This document shows, piece after piece, positions 17,633 through 26,554 of a DNA stretch of 64,000 bases. The first letter of the stretch is position 1; each line of letters starts with the position of its first letter. Position numbers and translations under genes: made by a program. Below the pieces are notes generated by a model. It saw only the letters and a program-made list of their open reading frames with translations, did no database searches and was not told the origin of the DNA. Source of the DNA: Halobiforma lacisalsi AJ5 (GTDB lineage Archaea > Halobacteriota > Halobacteria > Halobacteriales > Natrialbaceae); NCBI RefSeq assembly GCF_000226975.2, contig NZ_CP019285.1, forward strand, positions 1,922,001 to 1,986,000. The letters run 5' to 3'.

Positions 17633-18118
17633 TTAACAGTCGGCTGCCTGGTCCGCGTGGGCCTCGATATTGGCCCAGACCTCCTCCATGAGTTCGCCCG
17701 TCTTGGCGACGAGTTCGTCGACCTCGCCATCGGCGTCTGCGGGCGCACATCCGAGGTCACGGATCGCCTTCGTCGCCGAGACGTGATAGACGTGTACCCC
17801 GTCGTCGGCGTCGGTCTCGTAAACCGCGGTCGTACAGGGGAGCATGCCGGCCAGCGACTGATCGATCGCGATCGCGTCGCGGGCGATCTCCGGATGACAC
17901 ATCACGAGCAGGGCCGTCCGTTCGACCTCCTCGCCGAGCATTCCCTCGATCATCCGGTCGAGATGGGTCACCTGGACCGTCTCGAAATCGGCCAGTTCGT
18001 GTTCCAACTGGACGAACGGCACCGCGTCCTCGAAGTCCATCTCCAGCGTGGTGTGTAAGGCCTCCTCCGCGGTCGGTGCAGGCAGACGATTCGCCCCGGA
18101 ATCCGTCGCGTCGCTCAT
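17633..18118 (-). CDS. DUF302 domain protein
   Basis: A 161-residue soluble protein resembling the DUF302 family. It has an acidic alpha/beta fold with LHTTLEMDFEDAVPFVQLEHELADFETVQVTHLD at its start. AMLPCTTAVYE-like (GMLPCTTAVYETD) and HVYHVSATKAIRDLG are typical of the C-terminal half. Cys residues (MCHP, PCTT, GCAP and the final DC) could bind metal or heme, but the family's role is unresolved. The start used, MSDATDSG, is in-frame after a non-conserved open stretch. It is monocistronic, reading toward rpl15e. Confidence 0.85.
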   Translation of the reverse strand: MSDATDSGANRLPAPTAEEALHTTLEMDFEDAVPFVQLEHELADFETVQVTHLDRMIEGMLGEEVERTALLVMCHPEIARDAIAIDQSLAGMLPCTTAVYETDADDGVHVYHVSATKAIRDLGCAPADADGEVDELVAKTGELMEEVWANIEAHADQAADC

Positions 18119-18218
18119 GAGGTATCGTCCGCTCCGGGGATGCAAAAACGTGCGGGCGTCGGGGCCTCCCTCTCGAGTCGGCGTCCTGGCTCGATCGCGA
18201 CGATCTGAACGGCGGTCG

Positions 18219-19133
18219 TTACGCGAACTCCGCGACGGTCTCGAACGTCCCCGAGGCGATCGCGTCGGCGACCTCGTCGCTCGAGAGATCCTCAGAAGCC
18301 GGCACTTCCCTGGGGTATTTCCTGCGGAAGTAGCCGATCGCGTTGCCGACGTCCCGGGCGAGGAATTCGTCGGCGTTCTCGTGGTCTGTCGGGACGGCCT
18401 GAGGCCAGTCGAAGACCGTCACGCCTGATTCGTCGACGAAGACGTTGTACTCGCTCATGTCCGCGTGAACGTAGCCACCCTCGTAGGCACGTGCGATCTC
18501 GGAAAGGAGCAGATCGAGGACGTCTACCACCTGCTCTGACTCGAGTTTCGTCCGCGAGAGCTCGACGCCGTCCATCTTCTCCATGACGATGGCGTGGCGG
18601 TTCTGGTCGATCGGCTGCGGGACCGAGACGTCTGGGTATAGCTCCTCTAGGATCTCGTACTCGCGCTCGGCGGCCTTCCGGGCGGTGTACATCCAGGAGA
18701 CGTGTTCCTTGTCCGATGCGTAATCGCGTTCCTTGTGGACCTCTCGGAAGTTCGTATAGCCCTCGCGGTGATACTTCAGCGCCAGCGGTTTGTAGGAGCG
18801 AACCTCGTAGACGTCGCTCTCTTTGCCAACGCCCAGCGGCGAGCCGAACTCGCCGATCGTATCACGCTGGACCAGCGCTCGCAGCGCCAGGGCGTCGTAC
18901 CCCTCGAACTGGAGGGTATAGCCCTCGTACTGGATCGTTTTCTTCTCGACGAGCCCGCGCTTGAGACAGCGCTCGAGCCGGTACTCGACCTCTTCGTCCG
19001 TCATGTCGGCGAATTTCGGGAGCTTCTCCCGCTGCACCCACTCGGAGAACCGCATCCCCTGTTCGACCCCCGAAAGGAGATAGAAGTCGGCTTCCTCGAG
19101 TTCGGGGAGAAGCTCGGCGACGTTCCGCACCAT
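18219..19133 (-). CDS. rio2: RIO2-type serine/threonine protein kinase
   Basis: Atypical protein kinase needed for small-subunit ribosome maturation in archaea and eukaryotes. It has 304 residues. The Rio2-specific N-terminal winged helix is at about residues 8-80. The kinase domain follows, with flexible-loop signature GVGKESDVYE (101-110), catalytic Lys120 in LALKYHREG, catalytic loop HADMSEYN (223-230; Asp225, Asn230) and metal-binding Asp242 in FDWPQAV. All catalytic residues are intact. It is adjacent to the tyrosine recombinase gene, but with an 87-nt spacer and no functional link. Confidence 0.96.
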   Translation of the reverse strand: MVRNVAELLPELEEADFYLLSGVEQGMRFSEWVQREKLPKFADMTDEEVEYRLERCLKRGLVEKKTIQYEGYTLQFEGYDALALRALVQRDTIGEFGSPLGVGKESDVYEVRSYKPLALKYHREGYTNFREVHKERDYASDKEHVSWMYTARKAAEREYEILEELYPDVSVPQPIDQNRHAIVMEKMDGVELSRTKLESEQVVDVLDLLLSEIARAYEGGYVHADMSEYNVFVDESGVTVFDWPQAVPTDHENADEFLARDVGNAIGYFRRKYPREVPASEDLSSDEVADAIASGTFETVAEFA

Positions 19134-19220
19134 GACGCGGAGTAGCCGTCCGGTACGTAAAAACGTCGTGACCCGCGGGGGACCTCGAGCGGCCCTCCGA
19201 ATTCGCTCTCGAGACGGCGA

Positions 19221-20447
19221 TCAGCCCTCGAAAACCTCCGCCAGTTGCTCTCGCATGAACTCCCGGCGGTACTGGCGCCGTTCCTCCTCCGAGAGGTAGT
19301 TCTTCATGACGACCGAGGAGTCGGAACTGCCCTGTTCGGCGGCGATCACGTCCAGGTTTTCCCGGAGGTTCTTCATCGCCTGGTTGTAGGTAGTGTACCA
19401 GAACCGCCGCCCCATCTTCGAGGTCGGAAGGTCGCCCTGCACGCGGACGCCGGCGTCCTCGGCGAGTCGCTGGAACCGCGCCTGGACCGTCTCGCCCGTA
19501 ATGTGGCCGCTCGCGGAGCGACTCGAGGGGAACAGGTATCCCGACCACCCGGAGTCTTCGTCGAGTTGCTCGATCCGGGCGGCTAGCTTCGACGTGCCGT
19601 AGATCAACGCGACCGTTCCCGGCCCGTTCTTTCGTTCGTCCCCGAACGCGATATGGGGGTCGTCGCCCTCGAGGACCAGTTGCGAGGTGTGTAACGCGGC
19701 GACCTCGTTTCGACGCAACCCCCAGGCACAGAGCGCGAGGACGACCAGTTCCTCGCTCTGGGAGTCGGCGGCGTCGTCCAGTCGACTTACCTGTCGGCCC
19801 GTGAGCGCGGCGTTGTCCGGCTCCTCGCGGGACCAGTTGTACTCCTCGTCGATTCGTTCGACGGGGTTGAACGCGGCTTTGGCCCGCCGCTCGAGGTGTT
19901 CGTAGAACTGGCCCACGTCGCTGAGATACCGGAGCTTCGAGGCGTCGGTCCCGAGTTCGTAGTTGAGTTCGTCGAAGACGACCAGTGCACGCCGGATCTC
20001 GTCGCTCTCGTTGGCCGGATCGGCGGCACGGTCGACGAGATTCGCCTCCTCGTGGACCTCCCGGTAGATCCGGGCGTAGGTCGCGAGCCGGGACTGTTTG
20101 GTCTGGACGGTCGAGGTAGCGAGTTGCCGCCGTCGCTCGAGCGTTTCCAGGTACGACTCGAGCTCGTCGATGGTGGACTCGTCTTCGATCCCCCACTGGT
20201 AGGACGCCGACGACTCGGGTTCCTCGTAGCCGACCGTTGCCAGGAAATCGGTCAGCGTCATGTCGTGGTGTTCCCGCAGGGCGTAGGCAATCCCGGAGTA
20301 ACCGGCGTCGGCGACCTGCCGGTAGGAGGGCCGTTCCGTGAGGTCGACCCCGGAACGCTCGAGGTCGGGTTCGATCTTCTCGGCCCAGAACGACTGGAGT
20401 TCTTCTAGGGACATCCGTGACCAGCGGATCGTTTGGCCGCCGCTCAT
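19221..20447 (-). CDS. tyrosine-recombinase/integrase-like protein
   Basis: A 408-residue protein with a core-binding SAM-like N-terminal half (~90-205) and a divergent catalytic half. The visible catalytic landmarks are Arg246 in WGLRRNEVAAL, Lys273 in the DERKNGPG hairpin, Arg347/348 in KMGRRFWYTTYNQAM and Tyr384 in VVMKNYLSEEER. The usual box-II His-x-x-Arg lacks the His. It is plausibly a specialised chromosomal recombinase or an old integrase. It is translationally coupled (ATGA) to a 68-aa protein upstream, and both border a gene-poor stretch at 20.65-22.15 kb, which hints at an acquired module. No flanking att repeat was found by eye. Confidence 0.82.
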   Translation of the reverse strand: MSGGQTIRWSRMSLEELQSFWAEKIEPDLERSGVDLTERPSYRQVADAGYSGIAYALREHHDMTLTDFLATVGYEEPESSASYQWGIEDESTIDELESYLETLERRRQLATSTVQTKQSRLATYARIYREVHEEANLVDRAADPANESDEIRRALVVFDELNYELGTDASKLRYLSDVGQFYEHLERRAKAAFNPVERIDEEYNWSREEPDNAALTGRQVSRLDDAADSQSEELVVLALCAWGLRRNEVAALHTSQLVLEGDDPHIAFGDERKNGPGTVALIYGTSKLAARIEQLDEDSGWSGYLFPSSRSASGHITGETVQARFQRLAEDAGVRVQGDLPTSKMGRRFWYTTYNQAMKNLRENLDVIAAEQGSSDSSVVMKNYLSEEERRQYRREFMREQLAEVFEG

Positions 20448-20650
20448 CGGTACCTCTCACCGACGGCCGTCTCGAGGAGTTTGCTGATCGGTGCTCGCTC
20501 TCTCGGCAGCGTGGCCCGATCCCCCATGGATCCGGGTCGCCGGACCGAAATTGGATGGCCGTTTTCACCGGTTCGACCCCAGGGGTCGTGTCCGTATTCG
20601 ACGACTTCTGACGCCGGTTCTTCGACCCGGACTGATTCGTTGCTCGTCAT
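20444..20650 (-). CDS. 68-aa protein coupled to the recombinase
   Basis: A small acidic/basic protein of 68 residues, MTSNESVRVEEPASEVVEY..., with no recognised domain. Its stop TGA overlaps the recombinase ATG by one ATGA, a strong sign of translational coupling and the main reason to accept it. It has a central Gly/Pro-rich segment and a basic amphipathic C-terminus (RAPISKLLETAVGERYR) that could be a helix. It may be a recombination directionality or assembly partner; this is inference from context only. A promoter with AGTAGTTTTACGTGA-like AT content lies just upstream. Confidence 0.6.
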   Translation of the reverse strand: MTSNESVRVEEPASEVVEYGHDPWGRTGENGHPISVRRPGSMGDRATLPRERAPISKLLETAVGERYR

Positions 20651-22150
20651 CTCCTACCCTCTCGTAGCTATGACAGTCACGTAAAACTACTGCTTAATCG
20701 GTTGTCGTGTAGTGGACAAACGACTCAAGCAGCAGTTCTGAGAAAAAGGCAAAATACCTCTATTGGGGTCTGTAGGGCCCGATTTCTGGAATATTGGTGG
20801 TTGGTGATCCTGGGTCGAGTGACGGGTCGTCGGGATTTCCTTCGCCACTTGCAGTCAGTGGTGCCGGTCGTCACAGGCGGTCGAGAGCGTGAGCGGCAGG
20901 AGCACTCCAGCAGATATCCAATTTGCTGGGGGACGGAACGGTCGCCACCACCGACGTCGGCACCGGCACGCGGGTCACCCGAGGTCGGTCGGGAATCGCC
21001 TCGAGCAAGCGCGGTGTCCGCGATGCCCGGGTACGCGGGGACAATCGATGAGGTACCGACGGAAAGGGTGACTACAGTCGCCCCCTCGAACGGCAGAGGT
21101 CGGACGTGCTGGTGCGAACTGTGCTAACGCGTGGTATCGGCCGGTGGGCTTCGAGAAACGGCTCGAGATCGTTGCGGACCGATACCTCGGGGGGGTTCGG
21201 AGACGTCGAGGCCACTGGCGGATCGGCAACGGCTCGTTGCGAAAGCGTGCGTCGGTCGGTCTACGGAGAGGCCGTCAAGACCGGCCGGTCGACGGTGGAA
21301 GGCTGGGAATTGTCGCTTTCCGTCGGACGTCCGCCCGCGTCGTCGGAGTAATCAAAGCACGATTTCGTCTCGAGCGACTACTCGAACCGGTGGGGCCGTT
21401 CCATCGGTACGGCCGAACGGAAACGCGGTCGAGATGGACAGCTCGAAATTCCGTCCATCGTTGACGATCACGACGTCGTCGGAGCGGCCCAGGGGCTTTC
21501 GGTGCCCGTTCGTGGATCACAGGAGCCTCCTCGGCCGGATGAGGTTCGACCGCCCACCAGTAACTCGTCGGACACAAAGACGGAGTTCGTTTCGTCCCGA
21601 GTTCCGTTCGCACCGTTGCCCGACTCCGTATAGGGCGATTTCCGTTCCTGGAGTCGAGGACGGGGAGAGATCTCACCCTTGGTCGCCGTTACGGTGCCGC
21701 TCGAGGTCCGGACCGATGTTCGTCCCGATACGAGAGCGTCCCCTCCCGGGAAGTACCGTGGTACACGTCTGGTGGATGAGCCGGGAAACGGGTCCCGGGG
21801 TTGGGGGCTCCGTTTGCTTCGTGACGGGTCCGGCGCCGGCTTTCGACGGTCCTTCTCGGCCCCCGCTGTGGCTGTCGCTCTCTCTCTCTCTCTTGCTCTC
21901 TCGAGTGCTGTGTTTCGAGCGGCCGTCGGGAACTCGCCTCGACAGCCAGGAGACGAATAAACTAATTAGAGCTATATCTTTTCGTGCCCCCGTCGAAGAC
22001 TAGTTTGACGAGGAAACTACCCGGAGAGTACTTCCGGGGCAGAATCACTCCGGTCCCGTATCAACCGACCGCGTGCGGGGACCGAGCACCGCATATGCAA
22101 CCGTTGGCGTGTTCGGCGTGCGGACGACCGGGAAGCCACGAGGCCGTTCA
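20651..22150. other. 1.5-kb gene-poor region of atypical composition
   Basis: No convincing coding region on either strand. All open frames give Arg/Ser/Pro-rich translations without family features, and codon third-position bias is lost. Notable elements are a (CT)8 run at 21878-21893 within a longer CT-rich tract to about 21903, and an AT-rich patch near 21957-21980 (ATAAACTAATTAGAGCTATATC) that looks like a promoter but leads into no gene. Together with the recombinase on one side and an accessory lipoprotein on the other, this looks like decayed mobile or strain-specific DNA. Confidence 0.5.
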
Positions 22151-23263
22151 TTACGGCATGCATTCGTCCCACCGACACTCTTCGACGGGCATCGTCGACT
22201 CGAACACCGTCCGCGATCGTCCATCGGAAGCTTCCACGACCACTGCGACCTCATCCCCCGGGTACGCAGATCGAACGCTGACACTATTCGCATTCCCATC
22301 GTCCGTGATCGGGAATTCAACCTCGCCGTTCCCGTTGCCGGTCGCCCAAATCAACTTCTCTTCGCCGTTCACGAGCACACGAATCTCCTCGAACTCGTCG
22401 CTCGTCAGTGCGTAATTTCTGTACGTCACGTCTGCGTCGAGCCGGAGATGTAACCACGGATCGTTCGGATGCTCGGGCTTCCACGTCGCAGTGACCTCTA
22501 ACCCCGTCTCGAACGGAATTGGGATACGATGGCTCTGCCCGAACGTCGTGTGCGAATTCTCACTGAAAATCGCTTGTCGCCGACCCGGACGATCCGGTAC
22601 CGACGTGACGTGCAGAAATGAGAGTAACCCGAAATCAACGGTTTCAGTCGTAAACGATGCAGTTTCGTCGCCAGAAACCGCTACCAGCGTTGTATTGCCA
22701 CGTTCCTCAGCTACCCATCGTAGGTCCCTCGTCATCGACTCCGTTTCCGTCCACGCCCACCACCACCGGTGATCGGATTCCGGCGGATTTCGGACCACCA
22801 CCAACGCTTCGTCTTCATCCGTAGAAAGAACGTCTTCACGATCCCCGCTTGGAAACGGGTCGATCACCCAGTGGGTATCCTCGTACCGGCGAACGTGGGC
22901 TTTCTCGGTGGCTATCTCCTCTTTTACACGCTTGTCTTCTGGGACAGTATATTCACCTACGGATATCGGCGATTCGAGCCAGTTATCCGTATCGTAGATG
23001 TATTCGACCGTTTGACCACGCGAGACGTCTTTCCCGTTTCTGCGCTCTCCATCGACCAACAAGTACGCTTCGGGTTCACGTGTAGAGAATATGGGATCCA
23101 CATCGGGCGGAGATGTTCCCTGGACATGCAGGCGGTCTGTGATAGACGACCAATGGAATCCGACGGTGTAATGGCGAGGACCATCGCTGGAAAGGGTGGT
23201 GCAGCCAGCCAGTCCAGCGCCGGCAGCGATACCGAGTCCGGCAAGCAGGGAACGACGCTTCAT
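22151..23263 (-). CDS. predicted lipoprotein, function unknown
   Basis: A 370-residue exported protein. It begins MKRRSLLAGLGIAAGAGLAGC: twin arginines, a hydrophobic core and lipobox LAGC with Cys21, the haloarchaeal Tat-lipoprotein pattern. The mature part is Trp- and Tyr-rich and beta-dominated, with a DHRWWWAWTETESMTRDL segment and a C-terminal Ig-like stretch ending EECRWDECMP with two Cys. I recognise no family. Codon use is noticeably less GC3-rich than that of neighbours (many ttc/tat/gaa/cgt mixes), in keeping with the atypical region beside it and suggesting acquisition by transfer. Confidence 0.75.
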   Translation of the reverse strand: MKRRSLLAGLGIAAGAGLAGCTTLSSDGPRHYTVGFHWSSITDRLHVQGTSPPDVDPIFSTREPEAYLLVDGERRNGKDVSRGQTVEYIYDTDNWLESPISVGEYTVPEDKRVKEEIATEKAHVRRYEDTHWVIDPFPSGDREDVLSTDEDEALVVVRNPPESDHRWWWAWTETESMTRDLRWVAEERGNTTLVAVSGDETASFTTETVDFGLLSFLHVTSVPDRPGRRQAIFSENSHTTFGQSHRIPIPFETGLEVTATWKPEHPNDPWLHLRLDADVTYRNYALTSDEFEEIRVLVNGEEKLIWATGNGNGEVEFPITDDGNANSVSVRSAYPGDEVAVVVEASDGRSRTVFESTMPVEECRWDECMP

Positions 23264-23632
23264 CGTACTCCTCGAGGTTCAGACTGATCGGACTTATTCC
23301 CCGCCATTGTTCTCAACGCTGACATCACGTGTAACGGAGTAAGGAGCCGCTCCAACCGGTTGCGAACTACACCTCCCGTACTGACCGATCGTGAACGTAT
23401 CCGAACCCCTAGTCCTCAATTAAGAACCGTTATCGTTATGAGCTGATAAACTGTGCGAAAGGGAGTGAAACCCCTCGAGGACCGGGTCGTCGGATCGACC
23501 GGTCACACGACGAGTGAACACGGAGAATTCCCGAGGGTGGGAGTCCAGCCACCTTCGACCGCCTGCGGTCGGGAGTTACGAGGTCGGGATCCCATCGGAA
23601 TCGATTTCCACGTTGCTCGCATGAGGTCGACC
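23264..23632. other. intergenic spacer before lipoate ligase
   Basis: A 369-bp spacer between two divergent genes. An AT-rich tract at 23415-23450 (CAATTAAGAACCG and GTTATGAGCTGATAAAC) is the likely promoter zone. The remaining ~180 bp up to the ligase ATG is open in the ligase frame, but its translation is not protein-like. No RNA structure was evident. Confidence 0.45.
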
Positions 23633-24481
23633 ATGACGGAACTCGCCGACCGCGAGTGGCGATTGATCCGGGACGACCCCCGTGATGGGGCCACCCAGAT
23701 GGCGCTCGAGGAGATCGCCGCCGAGCGCGCCCTCGAGGACGACGTCCGGACGGTCCGGGTCTACTCGTGGGAGCCGAGTACGCTCTCGCTCGGCTACCGC
23801 CAGGATGCCGCCTCGGTCGACTGGGAGTACTGCGATCGCGAGGGGATCGACGTCACCCGGCGACAGACCGGCGGCGGCGGCATCTACCACGATCGGTACG
23901 CCGACATCTCCTATACGATCGTCGCGCCCGCGGACGAGGTGCCCGGCGACCTGATGGACTGTTACGCCCTGTTTTGCGAACCGATCCTCGAGGCGTTCGA
24001 CCGAATGGGCGTCGACGCGGACTTCGCGGGGGCCGAGCAGGCGTCGATCTACTACCCCTCGTGCTACCTGCGGGACATCAACCCGGCCCACGACGTCGTC
24101 GCCCCGGCGAGCGTAGAAGGCGAAGCGGGCAAGATCAGCGGCAACGCCCAGTACCGCCAGCGCGACGTCGTCATCCAGCACGGATCGTTGAGCTACGACC
24201 TCGAGCCCGAACGCCACGTCGGCGTCTTCGACCCCGAAGACGACCTCGAACCGGAGACGTTCGTCGACCGCGTCACGAGCATCAGCGAGCAGGCCGGGAT
24301 CGACCGGGAGGAGGCGGTCGAGACCCTCGGGGACGCGCTGGCCGACTGGTGTGACGCCCACGAGGGCGAGTGGCGCGCGGACGAACTCGAGCGGGCCGAC
24401 GACCTCGCGGAGCGCAAGTATGGAACCGACGCGTGGGTTCGTGACCGCGAGGTTCTCGAGGCGGCCGGCAGGGAACGGTAG
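23633..24481 (+). CDS. lplA: lipoate-protein ligase A family protein
   Basis: A 282-residue member of the biotin/lipoate ligase family, predicted to attach lipoate (or octanoate) to the E2 or GcvH lysine through a lipoyl-AMP intermediate. Landmarks are SLGYRQDAASVDW, RRQTGGGGIYHD (glycine-rich acyl-binding loop), GEAGKISGNAQYR with the conserved catalytic Lys, and VVIQHGSLSYDL. The C-terminal ~70 residues (ERADDLAERKYGTDAWV) resemble the accessory domain, so the enzyme may be complete in one chain, unlike archaea that split it as LplA/LplB. An in-frame ATG 12 nt upstream is the alternative start. Confidence 0.88.
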   Translation: MTELADREWRLIRDDPRDGATQMALEEIAAERALEDDVRTVRVYSWEPSTLSLGYRQDAASVDWEYCDREGIDVTRRQTGGGGIYHDRYADISYTIVAPADEVPGDLMDCYALFCEPILEAFDRMGVDADFAGAEQASIYYPSCYLRDINPAHDVVAPASVEGEAGKISGNAQYRQRDVVIQHGSLSYDLEPERHVGVFDPEDDLEPETFVDRVTSISEQAGIDREEAVETLGDALADWCDAHEGEWRADELERADDLAERKYGTDAWVRDREVLEAAGRER

Positions 24482-24712
24482 CGCCCCCGAAGCCAGCGTT
24501 AGAGCGTCGACTCGCGAACGCCAATGCGCTCGAGAGCGGTCCGTCCGGTGACCGTACTCGCTGGTGTGTTTGTCATCCGCTCCCGCCACCCTGGACATAC
24601 TCGGGCGAGTCGGCAGGCACGGCTCTACGGCAGATCTCGGTCCTGTACGGGGATCGGGGCCCCGTCCGCCGCCTTCGAAGTACCTTTCATCGCTCGGTAC
24701 TGATACCGGGCC

Positions 24713-25585
24713 ATGAACGTCGGAGCACACGTCTCGATCTCCGGGTCGCGCGTCTCTTCGGACGACGAAACGCCGCCGTACGACGATATCCGCAACGCGG
24801 TCCACCGCCAGCGGGCCTTCGGCGGCAACTGCGGACAGATCTTCACCACCTCGCCGCAGGTCTGGGCCCAGCCCGAGATCAGCGCCGAGGCCGCCGACGG
24901 GTTCCGCGAGGAGAGCGACGAACTGCTCGAGGGGCCGTGGGTAATCCACTCCTCGTATCTGGTCAATCTCTGTACGCCGAAGGAGGATCTACGCCGGAAA
25001 TCGAAAGAGAGCATGCAGGCTGAACTCGACGCCGCGGACAAACTGGGGATTCCCTACGTCAACGTCCACCTCGGTGCCCACACCGGGGCTGGCGTCGAGG
25101 GCGGCCTGGACAACGCCGCGGGCGTCATCGACGACCTCGACGTGCCGGAGGGCGTCCAGATCCTCATCGAGTCCGACGCCGGCAGCGGCACGAAACTCGG
25201 CGGCGAGTTCGAACACCTCGCGGGGATCATCGACCGCACCGAGACCGATATCGGCATCTGCATCGACACGGCTCACACGCTCGTCGCGGGCAACGACCTG
25301 ACGACGCCCGAAGCCGTCGACGAGACGGTCGGGCGGTTCGACGACGAGGTCGGGCTGGAGTACCTCGAGTACATCCACCTCAACGACTCGAAACACGACG
25401 TCGGCACGCACAAGGACGAACACGCCCACATCGGCGAGGGCTACATCGGCGAAGACGGCATGCAGGCGATCGTCAACCATCCCGATCTGCGGGACCTGCC
25501 GTTCGCGCTCGAGACGCCGACCGAGGACGGCCGCGGCTTCGCCTGGAACATCGAGAAGGTCAAAGAACTGCGCGACGACGTCTGA
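24713..25585 (+). CDS. nfo: endonuclease IV (AP endonuclease)
   Basis: Zn-dependent apurinic/apyrimidinic endonuclease of base-excision repair, 290 residues, with an AP-endonuclease-2 TIM barrel. Metal-site motifs are visible: [57 protein letters not shown] and a late FALETPT, giving the three-zinc His/Asp/Glu set. The start [11 protein letters not shown] is canonical. A short CGGTA/TACCG stem (24695-24708) lies 4 nt before the ATG. The product is cytosolic and the gene monocistronic. Confidence 0.96.
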   Translation: MNVGAHVSISGSRVSSDDETPPYDDIRNAVHRQRAFGGNCGQIFTTSPQVWAQPEISAEAADGFREESDELLEGPWVIHSSYLVNLCTPKEDLRRKSKESMQAELDAADKLGIPYVNVHLGAHTGAGVEGGLDNAAGVIDDLDVPEGVQILIESDAGSGTKLGGEFEHLAGIIDRTETDIGICIDTAHTLVAGNDLTTPEAVDETVGRFDDEVGLEYLEYIHLNDSKHDVGTHKDEHAHIGEGYIGEDGMQAIVNHPDLRDLPFALETPTEDGRGFAWNIEKVKELRDDV

Positions 25586-25600
25586 TCGGCTCGGCGGACA

Positions 25601-26341
25601 CTAGACCGGTCGAGCGCGAACACAGAGGGTATCGGGCCGGCTCATCGCCTGCTCGTACCGGTCCGGCTGGTGGGCTTCGTACTCCTCCTGCGGTCGAGCC
25701 TCCCGGAACTCGGAGACGGCGAACCCGCTTTCGGCGAGTGCGTTGACGACCTCCCCCACGGGACGGTAGTAGGATTCGATGCGGGCGTCGGTCGACCCCC
25801 ACTCGACGACGTACCCCTCCGTTTCGTAGTAACTCTCGAGGTCCTCCCGGTGATTCAGGTAGCGCCGGAGCGGATGGACGGTGCTGAACACCAGTATTCC
25901 GTCGGGCCGCAGCACCCGTTCAAATTCCGAGAAGACCGGCCGCCACTCCTCGACGTGATCGAGGACGAGATTGCTGAAGACGAGGTCGACGCTCCCGTCG
26001 GCCGCGAACTCGAGTCGCTCCGTCAGGTCGCCCCGATGGAACGTCACCTCGTCTCCACAGCGTTCCCGGGCGGCCTCGAGGGCCTCGGTGCTCGCGTCGA
26101 CCCCGACGACGGACGCGCCGCGTTCGGCGAACCACGCCGCGTAGTGGCCGACGCCACAGCCCGCGTCGAGGACCGTTCGACCGTCGACCTCCGGCAGCAG
26201 GGGTCGGACGGCGGGCCAGACGTAGTGTCGCTGGTAGTGGCTGTCCGCCCACGGACTCTCCCACCGCTCGAGGCCGTCGGCGTCGGCCGCGAGTTGTTCG
26301 TATCCCGCCTCCGTGATCCTGCCGTCCGCGTCGTCGGTCAT
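25601..26341 (-). CDS. class I SAM-dependent methyltransferase
   Basis: A 246-residue methyltransferase of the UbiE/Methyltransf_11 type. SAM motif I VLDAGCGVGHYA is near residue 67, motif II VVGVDAST near 88, motif III DLVFSNLVLDHVEEW near 130, and LRPDGILVFST is post-motif III. The C-terminus (EARPQEEYEAHQPDRYEQAMSRPDTLCVRARP) is a substrate-recognition tail found in a subgroup of haloarchaeal enzymes. The substrate is unknown. It is convergent with nfo, 15 nt apart. The ATG used is preceded by eight codons of a less likely extension. Confidence 0.88.
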   Translation of the reverse strand: MTDDADGRITEAGYEQLAADADGLERWESPWADSHYQRHYVWPAVRPLLPEVDGRTVLDAGCGVGHYAAWFAERGASVVGVDASTEALEAARERCGDEVTFHRGDLTERLEFAADGSVDLVFSNLVLDHVEEWRPVFSEFERVLRPDGILVFSTVHPLRRYLNHREDLESYYETEGYVVEWGSTDARIESYYRPVGEVVNALAESGFAVSEFREARPQEEYEAHQPDRYEQAMSRPDTLCVRARPV

Positions 26342-26554
26342 TCCGAGCGAACTACATCGTCGCAAGGACGGATCGACTGATATAGTTTCTGCGTAGGGCC
26401 GGAGTTCCGGCTGTTCGCGGCGACACGTCGCGTTCGTGCTCGTGCTCGTTCTCGCACTCGCACTCGTGGTCGTGGTCGTGCTCGAGGGGCGCGACGACCG
26501 GCACGAAGGCGAAGAACCGACCCGTTTTTACTCGAGACCGTCCAACGACAGCGC

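Noticed and set aside
17531-18058. 175-codon frame antisense to DUF302 behind a good TATA
   Set aside because: Codon bias and composition are those of a shadow; kept only as a possible antisense transcript.
23453-23632. longer N-terminus of the lipoate ligase
   Set aside because: The translation (GVKPLEDRVVGSTGHTTSEH) is not conserved-looking; the ATG at 23633 starts the family N-terminal helix.
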